A stretch of 64,000 nt of DNA from Streptomyces roseoverticillatus (lineage in GTDB: Bacteria > Actinomycetota > Actinomycetes > Streptomycetales > Streptomycetaceae), in contig NZ_JOFL01000030.1 in assembly GCF_000719265.1 (NCBI RefSeq), forward strand, positions 3,791-67,790, in the 5' to 3' direction. Position numbers and translations under genes: made by a program. Of this stretch, positions 7,483-16,617 are shown one piece after another. The notes below the pieces were generated by a model. That model made no database searches. It had not been told where the DNA came from and was given only the letters and a program-made list of their open reading frames with translations. Position 1 is the stretch's first letter. Each line of letters opens with the position of its first letter.

Positions 7483-7690
7483 GCCGGGCGTACGGGTCGG
7501 GCGTACGGGTCGGGTGCCTCAGGCTGCACGTGGGAGTAGCGGCGCCCGGCCGCATGGGGCGCGTAGAAGCAGCGGCGTCCGGCCGCACGGGGCGCCGGTG
7601 CCGGCCTGCGTGAGGCGGGCCGTGCGGAGCGGGCCGCATGAGGCCCTCGTGCGAGCCGCCTCATGCGCCCCGCTCCGCGCGCCCCTCCGG
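7483..7690. repeat. Repeat-rich gap before ndgR
   Basis: A short tandem of GGGCGTACGGGTC units (7488-7518) is followed by GGCCGCATGGGGC and GGCCGCACGGGGC variants and two exact 9-mers in opposite orientation (7636 and 7658). No gene is apparent. Confidence 0.75.
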
Positions 7691-8419
7691 TCAGCCGTTG
7701 CGGCGCAGCGCCTCCGTGAGGCGCATCGCGGCGTCCAGCACCGCCTGGGCGTGCATGCGCCCCGGGTGCCGCGTGAGGCGCTCGATCGGTCCGGAGACCG
7801 AGACGGCGGCGACCACGCGGTTGGACGGCCCGCGCACGGGGGCGGACACCGAGGCGACGCCCGGCTCCCGCTCACCGATCGACTGCGCCCAGCCCCGGCG
7901 ACGCACGCCCGAGAGCGCCGTCGCCGTGAAGCGGGCCCCCTGCAGGCCGCGGTGCAGCCGCTCCGGCTCTTCCCACGCCATCAGCACCTGGGCGGCCGAG
8001 CCGGCCTTCATGGGCAGCGTGGAGCCCACCGGCACCGTGTCCCGCAGGCCCGACAGCCGCTCCGCCGCGGCCACACAGATGCGCATGTCGCCCTGGCGGC
8101 GGTAGAGCTGCGCGCTCTCGCCCGTCACGTCCCGCAGGTGGGTGAGCACGGGGCCCGCCGTCGCCAGGAGTCTGTCCTCGCCCGCCGCGGCCGCCAGCTC
8201 GCTCAGCCGCGGGCCGAGGATGAACCGGCCCTGCATGTCCCGCGCCACCATCCGGTGGTGCTCCAGCGCCACCGCCAGCCGGTGCGCCGTCGGGCGCGCC
8301 AGGCCCGTGGCCGTGACGAGCCCGGCCAGGGTCGCCGGCCCGGACTCCAGCGCACTCAGCACCAGAGCCGCCTTGTCGAGTACTCCCACGCCGCTCGAGG
8401 CGCCACCAGTGTTGTCCAT
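7691..8419 (-). CDS. ndgR: IclR-family regulator NdgR of leucine and amino-acid metabolism
   Basis: A 242-residue IclR protein. The winged helix-turn-helix spans about residues 10-75 (VLDKAALVLSALESGPATLAGLVTATGLARPTAHRLA in part), and the effector-binding domain about 80-240. It is divergent from leuCD, exactly the S. coelicolor arrangement, where NdgR is reported to activate leuCD and affect amino-acid-dependent growth and antibiotic production. ATG at 8419 gives the family-typical MDNT start. A 27-bp inverted repeat at 8429-8455, ten bases upstream of the start, is the likely binding site for autoregulation and leuCD control. The small-molecule ligand cannot be read from sequence. Confidence 0.93.
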   Translation of the reverse strand: MDNTGGASSGVGVLDKAALVLSALESGPATLAGLVTATGLARPTAHRLAVALEHHRMVARDMQGRFILGPRLSELAAAAGEDRLLATAGPVLTHLRDVTGESAQLYRRQGDMRICVAAAERLSGLRDTVPVGSTLPMKAGSAAQVLMAWEEPERLHRGLQGARFTATALSGVRRRGWAQSIGEREPGVASVSAPVRGPSNRVVAAVSVSGPIERLTRHPGRMHAQAVLDAAMRLTEALRRNG

Positions 8420-8428
8420 GCAACGATA

Positions 8429-8455
8429 CTTGCGTCTCACACTGTGAAACGCAAG
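8429..8455. promoter_or_regulatory. Probable NdgR operator between ndgR and leuC
   Basis: Arms CTTGCGT (8429-8435) and ACGCAAG (8449-8455) enclose TCAC and GTGA half-sites around a three-base centre. The 27-bp near-perfect palindrome lies in the only intergenic space shared by ndgR and leuCD. Confidence 0.8.
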
Positions 8456-8546
8456 TTCAAATTTCCCGGAGAAGCCTCAACCTGGTTGGAGAGCACCCAC
8501 AGCCACAGGAATGTGACCGGCGACGACGCCGGCCGGAGGGACAGCG

Positions 8547-9998
8547 ATGGGACGCACACTCGCAGAGAAGGTTTGGGACGACCATGTCGTCAGGCGCGCC
8601 GAGGGCGAGCCCGACCTGCTCTACATCGACCTGCACCTGCTCCACGAGGTCACCAGCCCGCAGGCCTTCGACGGCCTCCGCAAGGCCGGGCGCCCCGTGC
8701 GGCGCCTGGACCTCACCATCGCCACCGAGGACCACAACACCCCGACCCTCGACATCGACAAGCCCATCGCGGACCCGGTCTCCCGCACCCAGCTGGAGAC
8801 GCTGCGCAAGAACTGCGCCGAGTTCGGGGTCCGCCTGCACCCGCTGGGCGACGTCGAACAGGGCGTCGTCCACGTAGTGGGACCGCAGCTGGGACTGACC
8901 CAGCCCGGCACCACCGTCGTCTGCGGCGACAGCCACACCTCCACCCACGGCGCCTTCGGCGCGCTGGCGTTCGGCATCGGCACCAGCCAGGTCGAACACG
9001 TCCTCGCCACCCAGACGCTGCCGCTGGCCCCGTTCCGCACCATGGCCGTCACCGTCGACGGCGAACTGCCCGAGGGCGTCACCGCCAAGGACCTGATCCT
9101 CGCCGTCATCGCCCGCATCGGCACCGGCGGCGGCCAGGGCTACGTCATCGAGTACCGCGGAACGGCCGTCGAGAAGCTCTCGATGGAGGCGCGGATGACC
9201 GTGTGCAACATGTCCATCGAGGCGGGCGCCCGCGCCGGCATGATCGCGCCCGACGACACCACCTTCGCCTACCTGAAGGACCGGCCCCACGCGCCCCAGG
9301 GTGACGACTGGGACGCCGCCGTCGACTACTGGCGCACCCTGCGCACCGACGACGACGCCGTCTTCGACCACGAGGTCGTCATCGACGCCGCCGAGCTCTC
9401 CCCGTTCGTCACCTGGGGCACCAACCCGGGGCAGGGCGCCCCCCTGTCGGCGGCCGTCCCCGACCCCGCCGCCTATCCCGACCCGTCCGACCGCCTGGCC
9501 GCCGAAAAGGCCCTGGAATACATGGGGTTGACGGCTGGTCAGCCGCTGCGCGACATCCGCGTCGACACCGTCTTCGTGGGCTCGTGCACCAACGGCCGGA
9601 TCGAGGACCTGCGCGCCGCCGCGGCCGTCCTGGAGGGCCGCCGGATCGCCGACGGCATCCGGATGCTGGTCGTCCCCGGCTCCGTACGGGTGTCCCTGCA
9701 GGCCGTCGGCGAGGGGCTGGACAAGGTCTTCACCGCGGCCGGTGCCGAGTGGCGCCACGCGGGCTGTTCGATGTGCCTCGGCATGAACCCCGACCAACTC
9801 GCGCCGGGCGAGAGGTCCGCATCGACCTCCAACCGCAACTTCGAGGGCAGGCAGGGCAAGGGCGGCCGTACGCACCTGGTCTCGCCCCAGGTGGCCGCCG
9901 CCACCGCCGTACTGGGCCATCTGGCCTCCCCGGCCGACCTGCCCGCCCCGTCCGGCACGGCCGCCGCGTCCGACGTCCGCACTCCCCTGGGGGCCTGA
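8547..9998 (+). CDS. leuC: 3-isopropylmalate dehydratase, large subunit
   Basis: 483 residues, the usual LeuC length. With LeuD it isomerises 2-isopropylmalate to 3-isopropylmalate, the second step specific to leucine synthesis. It is an aconitase-family [4Fe-4S] enzyme. The three cluster ligands are visible as C347 (VGSCTNGR) and C407 and C410 (GCSMCLG). The substrate-site motif [13 protein letters not shown] is intact. ATG at 8547 follows GGAGGGACAGCG. leuD starts 6 bases after the stop, so the two form an operon, probably controlled by NdgR through the upstream palindrome. Confidence 0.98.
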   Translation: MGRTLAEKVWDDHVVRRAEGEPDLLYIDLHLLHEVTSPQAFDGLRKAGRPVRRLDLTIATEDHNTPTLDIDKPIADPVSRTQLETLRKNCAEFGVRLHPLGDVEQGVVHVVGPQLGLTQPGTTVVCGDSHTSTHGAFGALAFGIGTSQVEHVLATQTLPLAPFRTMAVTVDGELPEGVTAKDLILAVIARIGTGGGQGYVIEYRGTAVEKLSMEARMTVCNMSIEAGARAGMIAPDDTTFAYLKDRPHAPQGDDWDAAVDYWRTLRTDDDAVFDHEVVIDAAELSPFVTWGTNPGQGAPLSAAVPDPAAYPDPSDRLAAEKALEYMGLTAGQPLRDIRVDTVFVGSCTNGRIEDLRAAAAVLEGRRIADGIRMLVVPGSVRVSLQAVGEGLDKVFTAAGAEWRHAGCSMCLGMNPDQLAPGERSASTSNRNFEGRQGKGGRTHLVSPQVAAATAVLGHLASPADLPAPSGTAAASDVRTPLGA

Positions 9999-10004
9999 AC
10001 CGTC

Positions 10005-10598
10005 ATGGAAGCTTTCACCACGCACACCGGACGCGCCGTACCGCTGCGCCGCGGCAACGTCGACACCGACCAGATCATCCCCGCGCACTGGCTCAAGAAG
10101 GTCACCCGCGACGGGTTCGAGGACGGTCTGTTCGAGGCCTGGCGCAAGGACCCCGATTTCGTGCTGAACCGTCCCGAGCGCCGCGGGGCCAGCGTTCTGG
10201 TCGCCGGCCCGGACTTCGGCACCGGCTCGTCCCGCGAGCACGCGGTCTGGGCCCTGCAGAACTACGGCTTCAAGGCGGTCGTCTCCGCGCGCTTCGCCGA
10301 CATCTTCCGCGGTAACTCGCTCAAGAACGGTCTGCTGACCGTCGTCCTGCCGCAGGAGACCGTCGACGCCCTCTGGGAGCTGACCGAGGCCGACCCCGAC
10401 GCCGAGGTGACCGTCGACCTCGTCGCCCGCCAGGTCCGGGCCGAGGGCATCACGGCTGATTTCGACCTTGACGAGAACGCCCGGTGGCGTCTGCTGGAGG
10501 GGCTGGACGACATCGGCCTGACCCTCCGGCACGAGGCCGACGTCGCCGCTTTCGAGGCCGGAAGGCCCTCTTTCAAGCCCTCCACGGCCCGGATCTGA
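10005..10598 (+). CDS. leuD: 3-isopropylmalate dehydratase, small subunit
   Basis: 197 residues, standard length. The swivelling aconitase-D domain carries [14 protein letters not shown] near the N-terminus and the conserved [13 protein letters not shown] loop (about residues 68-80), which completes the active site on LeuC. It is co-transcribed with leuC. A strong UUCG-loop terminator at 10680 ends the operon. Confidence 0.98.
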   Translation: MEAFTTHTGRAVPLRRGNVDTDQIIPAHWLKKVTRDGFEDGLFEAWRKDPDFVLNRPERRGASVLVAGPDFGTGSSREHAVWALQNYGFKAVVSARFADIFRGNSLKNGLLTVVLPQETVDALWELTEADPDAEVTVDLVARQVRAEGITADFDLDENARWRLLEGLDDIGLTLRHEADVAAFEAGRPSFKPSTARI

Positions 10599-10679
10599 CA
10601 CGGATTTCACGTCCCTCCGGCCGCCCGGGAGGGCTCTTGGAGGACCCCGGATTTTCGCTGCTCACCAAGGGTTTGGCAT

Positions 10680-10713
10680 GATGCGCCCCCTGTCTTCGGA
10701 CAGGGGGCGCATC
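10680..10713 (+). terminator. Terminator of leuCD with a UUCG loop
   Basis: A perfect 15-bp stem (GATGCGCCCCCTGTC and complement) closes on the extra-stable TTCG tetraloop. Confidence 0.9.
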
Positions 10714-10767
10714 GCTCTGTTGAGGCCCTGTGAAGCGACAACTCGCCTCAGATGGCACAATCGGTGC

Positions 10768-11013
10768 ATGGAACGCGACAGCCAACTCGAGCTATACCGG
10801 CTCGTTGCGGACCGTCTCAAGGAAGCGCACTCCCGGGTGCGCACACTGCAAGTCCCGGAGGGCGTACGGATGGCGCTGTCCCGGAAGCTGCTGGCCATCA
10901 CGGCCGCGGCGAAGCACGATCTCTCAGGCGCCGCAATGCGTCTGGACCGGCTGATGAACGACCTCGACGAGGGCCGTTTCCCCGAAGAGCCCGACCGTGA
11001 CGGAACTCCGTGA
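10768..11013 (+). CDS. Small conserved hypothetical protein, helical
   Basis: An 81-residue charged, helical protein. Upstream DNA is open in the same frame but includes the leuCD terminator hairpin, so ATG at 10768 is taken. The sequence runs as one long amphipathic helix (DSQLELYRLVADRLKEAHSRVRTL) followed by a second (ALSRKLLAITAAAKHDLSGAAMRLDRLMNDLDEG) and a short acidic tail. There is no known domain. In Streptomyces a similar small gene sits between leuD and hupS, which supports it being real. Function unknown. Confidence 0.7.
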   Translation: MERDSQLELYRLVADRLKEAHSRVRTLQVPEGVRMALSRKLLAITAAAKHDLSGAAMRLDRLMNDLDEGRFPEEPDRDGTP

Positions 11014-11058
11014 TGGTCGAGTTCGTTGCGGCACAAGGGTGATTAGACCGTTTCGTGT

Positions 11059-11087
11059 TTGATTTGCGGTATATATCTGCCTAACGT
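11059..11087 (+). promoter_or_regulatory. Vegetative promoter of hupS
   Basis: -35 TTGATT (11059-11064), 17-base spacer containing an AT-rich TATATAT, and -10 TAACGT (11082-11087), 51 bases upstream of the hupS start. It resembles the HrdB consensus. Confidence 0.6.
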
Positions 11088-11138
11088 GCGAAAAGGCTGG
11101 AGCGCATTCGTTCCAGCAATGTCTCCGAAGGGGAAGAC

Positions 11139-11843
11139 GTGAACAAGGCGCAGCTCGTTGAAGCGATTGCCGACAAGCTCGGCGGCCGTCAGCAGGCCGC
11201 AGACGCCGTTGACGCGGTGCTCGACGCGATCGTCCGTGCGGTCGTCGCGGGTGACCGGGTCTCGGTCACCGGCTTCGGCTCGTTCGAGAAGGTCGACCGC
11301 CCGGCCCGTTACGCCCGCAACCCGCAGACGGGTGAGCGTGTGCGGGTCAAGAAGACCTCGGTGCCGCGCTTCCGCGCGGGTCAGGGCTTCAAGGACCTGG
11401 TGAGCGGCTCGAAGAAGCTGCCGAAGGGTGGCGAGGTCTCCGTCAAGAAGGCGCCCAAGGGCAGCCTTTCGGGCGGCAAGGCCACCACCAAGGCCGCGGC
11501 GAAGAAGGCCACCGCCAAGAAGACGACGGCGAAGAAGGCCACCGCGGCCGCCACCGCCAAGAAGGCCGCCGCGAAGAAGACCACGACGGCCAAGAAGACC
11601 ACGGCCGCCGCCAAGAAGACCACGGCGAAGAAGGCCGCTCCGGCGAAGAAGACGACGGCCGCCGCCAAGAAGACCGTCGCCAAGAAGGCCGCTCCGGCGA
11701 AGAAGGCCACCGCGGCCGCCACCGCCAAGAAGGCCGCCGCGAAGAAGACCGCGCCCGCCAAGAAGGCCACGGCGACCAAGGCCACGACGCGCAAGACCAC
11801 CGCGCGCAAGACCACCGCCAAGAAGACCGCTGCCAAGAAGTAA
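11139..11843 (+). CDS. hupS: HU-type nucleoid protein with a long lysine/alanine tail (HupS)
   Basis: 234 residues. Residues 1-95 are a full HU domain (MNKAQLVEAIADKLGG..., DNA-binding arm RYARNPQTGERVRVKKTSVPRF in part). Residues about 105-234 consist of repeating AAKK, TAKK and APAKK units resembling histone H1. In S. coelicolor this two-domain HU accumulates during sporulation and helps compact spore chromosomes. The start is GTG 11139 with GAAGGGGA upstream. The tail is encoded by near-repetitive GCC-AAG-AAG codons, so its length is likely to vary between strains by slippage. A vegetative-looking promoter lies at 11059 and a terminator at 11866. Confidence 0.96.
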   Translation: MNKAQLVEAIADKLGGRQQAADAVDAVLDAIVRAVVAGDRVSVTGFGSFEKVDRPARYARNPQTGERVRVKKTSVPRFRAGQGFKDLVSGSKKLPKGGEVSVKKAPKGSLSGGKATTKAAAKKATAKKTTAKKATAAATAKKAAAKKTTTAKKTTAAAKKTTAKKAAPAKKTTAAAKKTVAKKAAPAKKATAAATAKKAAAKKTAPAKKATATKATTRKTTARKTTAKKTAAKK

Positions 11844-11865
11844 GGCGGCGAACGGCGTCACGCGC

Positions 11866-11897
11866 CGGGCCGGGCTCCCCTCGGGGAGCCCGGCCCG
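11866..11897 (+). terminator. Terminator after hupS
   Basis: A 15-bp perfect stem (CGGGCCGGGCTCCCC and complement) with a very short loop, 22 bases beyond the hupS stop. No T-run. Confidence 0.8.
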
Positions 11898-12022
11898 CGG
11901 TGTGTGTACGGAAATGTGCCGGTGCGCCCGGAGGCCTGGCCGCATGAGGACCTGTCCGGTGTCCGCATGAGGCCCCTCCTGGTGCCGGTTCCGGGGCGCC
12001 CTTCAGAACGCCCGCAGCGACC

Positions 12023-12247
12023 TCAGAACGTCTGCAGCGTCACCAGCGTCACGCGGCGGCCCTCCGGGGCCCCCTCCGCGCCCGCGGCCGGCCCCGTGCA
12101 CTCGATGCGCACCCGCTGGCCCGGCCGCAGCAGGCGCAGGCCCCCCGCGTCGAACGCCGCGGCGTCGAAGGGCAGCGGGGTGCCGTCGTCCAGGAGCACG
12201 CTCCCGGAGCGCGTCTGAGGGTCGAAGGTGTACGCGGTGGCCTGCAT
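12023..12247 (-). CDS. Small OB-fold protein resembling a cold-shock domain
   Basis: A 74-residue protein: TGSVLLDDGTPLPFDAAAF and LLRPGQRVRIE, in the order seen in cold-shock-type OB folds, and it ends VTLVTLQTF. The usual RNP1 and RNP2 aromatic motifs of CspA are not well preserved, so nucleic-acid binding is a guess. It is conserved in Streptomyces next to cofC and ends with a single hydrophobic strand. The start ATG at 12247 is 9 bases from the cofC stop, so the two genes probably form one operon. Confidence 0.65.
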   Translation of the reverse strand: MQATAYTFDPQTRSGSVLLDDGTPLPFDAAAFDAGGLRLLRPGQRVRIECTGPAAGAEGAPEGRRVTLVTLQTF

Positions 12248-12256
12248 GCCAGCAGC

Positions 12257-13018
12257 CTAGTCGGCGCACGGGGCGGAGCGTTCCGCAGCCGCCCCATGCG
12301 GTCGCGGACCGCGCACGGGGCCCTGCCGCACGGGGCGGCCGCCCCGTGCGCCGGGCACCCCCGCGGACGCCTCCACCGCGGCAGCCGTACGGGGCCCCAC
12401 GCCCAGCGCCAGGGCGGCCCGCAAATCCTCCTCCGTGTCCACGTCCCGGCGCACGGAATCCACCCCGGCCAGCCCGATCTCGCGGGCTCCCGAACCACTG
12501 TGACGGGCGCGCGAATGTCCTTCGAACGCCGGCGCCAATTCCATTCCCGGCGCCGCCGCCAGCAGCGTCGTTCCGATTCCCGCCGCGTCCGCGAGAAATG
12601 CACGGGGGAATTCCGTGGCCGAATCGAGCACACGGGCCAGTTCCGCCGGTCGCAGCGCGGGAAGGTCCGCGTTGAGCGTCGCCACCGCGGCGTCCGGCCG
12701 CCCGGTCCGGACGCTCCGGGCGCCGTGCGCAAGGGCGCCGTTCAGGCCGCCGGGCCCCTCGGGTTCGGCCACGACGCGCGCCCCGAGAGCGGCCAGCTCG
12801 GCCCCCGCCAGCGGATCGCCCGTGACGACCACCACATCCCGTACCGCCGCACAGGCCAGTGCCGCGGCCACCGTGTCCACCGCGAACGCCAGCGCGAGGC
12901 CGGCCCGCGCCCCTTCCCCGGCCCCCCTGGCGAGACGGCTCTTGGCCAGGGCCAGCGGCTTCACCGGCACCACCAGCGTCCAGACCACATCCGCCCCCTC
13001 TCTTCGCAACAGCCTCAT
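12257..13018 (-). CDS. cofC: 2-phospho-L-lactate (or phosphoenolpyruvate) guanylyltransferase of coenzyme F420 synthesis
   Basis: About 253 residues with a CofC/FbiD nucleotidyltransferase fold: WTLVVPVKPLALAKSRLA near the N-terminus (the GTP-binding loop), VVVVTGDPLAGAELAALGARVV and LNADLPALRPAELARVL in the middle. The enzyme activates phospholactate or PEP with GTP for F420 assembly; mycobacterial FbiD uses PEP. The exact substrate here is uncertain. The last 40 residues are a low-complexity extension rich in Gly, Arg and Pro. ATG 13018 is chosen over GTG 13024, though the family core starts only near the VVWTLVVP segment. It is divergent from the plsC-like gene. Confidence 0.87.
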   Translation of the reverse strand: MRLLRREGADVVWTLVVPVKPLALAKSRLARGAGEGARAGLALAFAVDTVAAALACAAVRDVVVVTGDPLAGAELAALGARVVAEPEGPGGLNGALAHGARSVRTGRPDAAVATLNADLPALRPAELARVLDSATEFPRAFLADAAGIGTTLLAAAPGMELAPAFEGHSRARHSGSGAREIGLAGVDSVRRDVDTEEDLRAALALGVGPRTAAAVEASAGVPGARGGRPVRQGPVRGPRPHGAAAERSAPCAD

Positions 13019-13149
13019 TGTCACCCGCTGCCGCAGCCGCCCGCGGAGCGCGGGGTTACGGTGTTCTCGACAGACCGGGGACCTGGGGCGACACTTGTGC
13101 GGCCTCCGGGTTCAGCACAGAGTCCAGGTCCCAAGAGAAGGGTGTCCGA

Positions 13150-13899
13150 GTGTCCCGCCACAGAATCGGCTTCTGGTACCGCTTTACGGCGGTGTTGGCG
13201 AAACCGCCGCTCGTGGTTCTGTTCAAGCGGGACTGGCGAGGAATGGAGCACATTCCGGCGGACGGCGGTTTTATTACCGCCGTCAACCACAACTCGTATC
13301 TCGACCCGCTCTCCTACGCCCACTACCAGTACAACACCGGGCGCGTCCCGCGCTTCCTCGCCAAGGCCGCCCTGTTCAAGGGCAGCTTCGTCGGCGCCAT
13401 CCTGCGCGGCACGGGCCAGATCCCCGTCTACCGCGAGTCGGCCGACGCCGCAGCCGCCTTCAAGGCCGCCGTCGAGGCCATCAACAAGGGCGAGTGCGTG
13501 GCCTTCTACCCCGAGGGCACCCTCACCCGCGACCCCGACATGTGGCCCATGGAGGGCAAGACCGGCGCCGCCCGCGTCGCCCTGCTCACCCGCGCCCCGG
13601 TCATCCCCGTCGCCCAGTGGGGCGCCAACGAGGCCATGCCGCCGTACGCCAAGGAGAAGAAGCTCCAGCTCTTCCCCCGCAAGACCCTCAAGGTCATCGC
13701 CGGCCCGCCCGTGGACCTCTCCGCGTACTACGGCAAGGAGCCCACCGCGGACGTCCTGCGCGCCGCGACCGACGACATCATGACCGCCATCACCGCCCTC
13801 CTCGCCGAACTGCGCGGCGAGCCGGCCCCCGCCGAGCCGTACAACCCCAAAAAGGCCCGCGCCGCGGCCCGCCGCAAGGCCCAGGAGGACGACAAGTGA
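13150..13899 (+). CDS. 1-acyl-sn-glycerol-3-phosphate acyltransferase (PlsC family)
   Basis: 249 residues. The acyltransferase block I motif is NHNSYLD (H47, D52), and the phosphate-binding block is FYPEGT at about residues 119-124. The enzyme transfers an acyl chain to lysophosphatidate to make phosphatidate at the membrane. An internal hydrophobic segment near residues 13-25 may anchor it. GTG at 13150 follows GAAGGG. The stop overlaps the start of gpsA, so this gene and glycerol-3-phosphate dehydrogenase form a phospholipid-precursor operon. The C-terminal tail is highly basic (KKARAAARRKAQEDDK). Confidence 0.93.
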   Translation: MSRHRIGFWYRFTAVLAKPPLVVLFKRDWRGMEHIPADGGFITAVNHNSYLDPLSYAHYQYNTGRVPRFLAKAALFKGSFVGAILRGTGQIPVYRESADAAAAFKAAVEAINKGECVAFYPEGTLTRDPDMWPMEGKTGAARVALLTRAPVIPVAQWGANEAMPPYAKEKKLQLFPRKTLKVIAGPPVDLSAYYGKEPTADVLRAATDDIMTAITALLAELRGEPAPAEPYNPKKARAAARRKAQEDDK

Positions 13900-14897
13900 C
13901 GCGCTGCGCCGTCTACGGCACCGGTTCCTGGGGAACCGCCTTCGCCATGATCCTCGCGGACGCCGGCTGCGAGGTCACCATGTGGGGCCGGCGCGCCGCG
14001 GTCGTGGAGGCGATCAACACCACCCGCACCAACCCCGACTACCTCCCCGGCACCGAGCTCCCGCCCTCCGTACGGGCCACCACCGACCCCGCCGAGGCCG
14101 CACGGGGCGCCGCGTTCACCGTCCTCGCCGTCCCCTCCCAGACCCTGCGCGGCAACCTCACCGAGTGGGCGCCCCTGCTGCCCGCCGACACCGTCCTCGT
14201 CTCCCTCATGAAGGGCATCGAGCTCGGCACCGCCAAGCGCATGAGCGAGGTCGTCGAGGAGGTCGCCAAGGTCTCCGCGGACCAAGTGGCCGTCCTGACC
14301 GGCCCCAACCTCGCCAAGGAGATCGCCGCCCGGCAGCCCGCCGCCGCCGTCGTCGCCTGCCGCGACGAGTCCGTGGCCAAGCGGCTCCAGGCCGCCTGCC
14401 ACACCGCCTACTTCCGCCCGTACACCAACACCGACGTGGTCGGCTGCGAACTCGGCGGCGCCGTCAAGAACGTCATCGCCCTCGCCGTCGGCATCGCCGA
14501 CGGCATGGGGCTCGGCGACAACGCCAAGGCCTCCCTCATCACCCGCGGCCTGGCCGAGACCACCCGCCTGGGCCTCGCCATGGGCGCCGACGCGCACACC
14601 TTCGCCGGCCTCGCTGGCATGGGGGACCTCGTGGCCACCTGCGCCTCGCCGCTCTCCCGCAACCGCACCTTCGGCGCGAGCCTCGGCCGCGGCATGACCC
14701 TCGCCGAGACCGTCGCCGTCACCAAGCAGACCGCCGAGGGCGTCAAGTCCTGCGAGTCGGTGCTCGATCTGGCGCGCCGCCACGGCGTCGACATGCCGAT
14801 CACGGAGACCGTCGTGGAGATCGTGCACGAGGGCAAGCCGCCGCTCGTCGCCCTCAAGGAGCTGATGTCGCGCAGCGCCAAGCCCGAGCGGCACTGA
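13896..14897 (+). CDS. gpsA: NAD(P)H-dependent glycerol-3-phosphate dehydrogenase
   Basis: 333 residues. It reduces dihydroxyacetone phosphate to sn-glycerol 3-phosphate, the phospholipid backbone. The N-terminal Rossmann motif GTGSWGTAFA is at residues 9-18. The catalytic-lysine region GCELGGAVKNVIALAVGIADG (in part) and the C-terminal GLAGMGDLVATCASPLSRNR are conserved. The GTG start sits inside the plsC-like stop codon (GTGA), so translation is coupled. Confidence 0.97.
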   Translation: MTRCAVYGTGSWGTAFAMILADAGCEVTMWGRRAAVVEAINTTRTNPDYLPGTELPPSVRATTDPAEAARGAAFTVLAVPSQTLRGNLTEWAPLLPADTVLVSLMKGIELGTAKRMSEVVEEVAKVSADQVAVLTGPNLAKEIAARQPAAAVVACRDESVAKRLQAACHTAYFRPYTNTDVVGCELGGAVKNVIALAVGIADGMGLGDNAKASLITRGLAETTRLGLAMGADAHTFAGLAGMGDLVATCASPLSRNRTFGASLGRGMTLAETVAVTKQTAEGVKSCESVLDLARRHGVDMPITETVVEIVHEGKPPLVALKELMSRSAKPERH

Positions 14898-14931
14898 CGC
14901 GGCTCCCACCACGAGGTACTCTCGTCGCGAT

Positions 14932-16080
14932 ATGAGCAGCGAGATCACCCCCCAGAGCCCTGGCCGGAAGCCGCGTGTGGCGGTCGTCTTCGGCGGCCGC
15001 AGTTCCGAGCACGCCATTTCCGTGGTCACCGCCGGCGCCGTGCTGCGCGCCATCGACCGCACGAAGTACGACGTGCTGCCGATCGGCATCACCACCGACG
15101 GCCGTTGGGCGCTCACCGCGGACGACCCCGAGCGGATGGCCATCGCCGACCGCACGCTGCCGAGCGTCGAGCAGCTCGCGCAGTCGCCCGACGGCACCGT
15201 CGTCCTGCCGGTAGACCCCTCCGACCGCGAGGTCGTCTACACGGAGCCGGGCGCCGTGCCCAAGGCCCTGGGCGAGGTCGACGTGGTCTTCCCCGTGCTG
15301 CACGGCCCCTACGGGGAGGACGGCACCCTCCAGGGCATGCTGGAGCTCTCCGGCATGCCCTACGTGGGCGCCGGTGTGCTCGCCTCGGCCGTCGGCCAGG
15401 ACAAGGAGTACATGAAGCGCGTCTTCATCTCCTTCGGCCTGCCCGTCGGCCCGTACGAGGTCATCCGCCCGCGAGAGTGGGACACAGATCCGGCGGCCGC
15501 CCGCAAGAAGATCGCCGACTTCGCCGGCGAGCACGGCTGGCCCGTCTTCATCAAGCCCGCCCGCGCCGGCTCCTCCATGGGCATCACCAAGGTCGACGAC
15601 GTCTCCGGCCTGGACGACGCCGTCGCCGAGGCCCGCCGCCACGACCCGAAGATCCTCGTCGAGTCGCTGCTGCGCGGCCGGGAGATCGAGTGCGGCGTCC
15701 TGGAGTTCGAGGACGGGCCGCGCGCCAGCGTCCCCGCCGAGATCCCCCCGGTCACCGCCCACGACTTCTACGACTTCGAGGCGAAGTACATCGACTCCGC
15801 CGCCGGCCTCGTCCCCGCGCCGCTGACGCCGGAGGAGACCGCACGGGTGCAGGAGCTCGCGATCCAGGCCTTCGACGCCGCCTCGTGCGAGGGCCTCGTG
15901 CGGGCCGACTTCTTCCTCACCGAGGACGGCGAGTTCGTCATCAACGAGATCAACACCCTGCCGGGCTTCACGCCCATCTCCATGTACCCGCGCATGTGGC
16001 AGGAGAGCGGCGTCGGCTACACCGAGCTGATCGACCGCCTCATCCAGGCGGCGCTGCGCCGGCCGACCGGCCTGCGCTAG
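14932..16080 (+). CDS. ddl: D-alanine--D-alanine ligase
   Basis: 382 residues, an ATP-grasp ligase that joins two D-alanines for peptidoglycan precursors. Visible motifs are VVFGGRSSEHAISVVTAG at the N-terminus, HGPYGEDGTLQGMLEL, FIKPARAGSSMGITKV and the metal-binding C-terminal VINEINTLPGFTP. There is no sign of the D-Ala-D-Lac type substitutions that mark vancomycin-resistance ligases, though this judgement by eye is approximate. The start is ATG 14932, 34 bases after gpsA, so it probably belongs to the same operon. Confidence 0.96.
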   Translation: MSSEITPQSPGRKPRVAVVFGGRSSEHAISVVTAGAVLRAIDRTKYDVLPIGITTDGRWALTADDPERMAIADRTLPSVEQLAQSPDGTVVLPVDPSDREVVYTEPGAVPKALGEVDVVFPVLHGPYGEDGTLQGMLELSGMPYVGAGVLASAVGQDKEYMKRVFISFGLPVGPYEVIRPREWDTDPAAARKKIADFAGEHGWPVFIKPARAGSSMGITKVDDVSGLDDAVAEARRHDPKILVESLLRGREIECGVLEFEDGPRASVPAEIPPVTAHDFYDFEAKYIDSAAGLVPAPLTPEETARVQELAIQAFDAASCEGLVRADFFLTEDGEFVINEINTLPGFTPISMYPRMWQESGVGYTELIDRLIQAALRRPTGLR

Positions 16081-16093
16081 CCCGCGGACCGCG

Positions 16094-16597
16094 CTAGACG
16101 ACCCCCACCGGGATCGTCTTCGCGACGGCGCCGGCGAGATCGGTGAGCGCACTGAGATCGCCGGCCCCGCCGACGACCTGCCTCGGCAGCGTCACCTCCA
16201 CGAACGCCTCCCGCAGGGTGGTCGTGCAGCGGACGCTGCCGTCCGGCTGCCGCTCCGGCAGCCAGTCCACACCGTCGATCTCCACCGAGTCCGCGGCGGG
16301 GTTGTAGTGTTCGGAACCGGGCTTGATGATCTCGGGACGCTCCACCCCGCAGCGCAGGGCGATCGCGGGATCACCCCACACTGCGGTGAAGTCCGAGACG
16401 GGATCGGCGGTGCGCCGCTTCTTCCCGTCCACGGACTTCGGCAGCTCCTTGTGCAGCGCCCGGCAGAGCCCGGCGGCCCGCGCCGGCGGCGTGGGCACGG
16501 CGGGACCCTCCGTGCCTCCCGCCGGCGAGCAGCCGGCGGCCGCGCACAGCACGACGACAGCGGGCAGGCCGAAGGGCCGGCGGAGGAAAGACTTCAC
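16094..16597 (-). CDS. DUF3515 lipoprotein
   Basis: 167 residues. A signal peptide with positively charged start (MKSFLRRPFG), hydrophobic core and lipobox ending AAAGC at residue 23 marks a membrane-anchored lipoprotein. The mature part is a DUF3515 domain with paired cysteines (LCRALHKELP, ALRCGVERP, VRCTTTLREAF). Function unknown; it is found beside ddl/thiL genes across actinomycetes. It runs convergent to ddl with only 13 bases between stops and no clear hairpin between them. Confidence 0.88.
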   Translation of the reverse strand: MKSFLRRPFGLPAVVVLCAAAGCSPAGGTEGPAVPTPPARAAGLCRALHKELPKSVDGKKRRTADPVSDFTAVWGDPAIALRCGVERPEIIKPGSEHYNPAADSVEIDGVDWLPERQPDGSVRCTTTLREAFVEVTLPRQVVGGAGDLSALTDLAGAVAKTIPVGVV

Positions 16598-16617
16598 CGG
16601 CCGAGCATACGGGGGAC

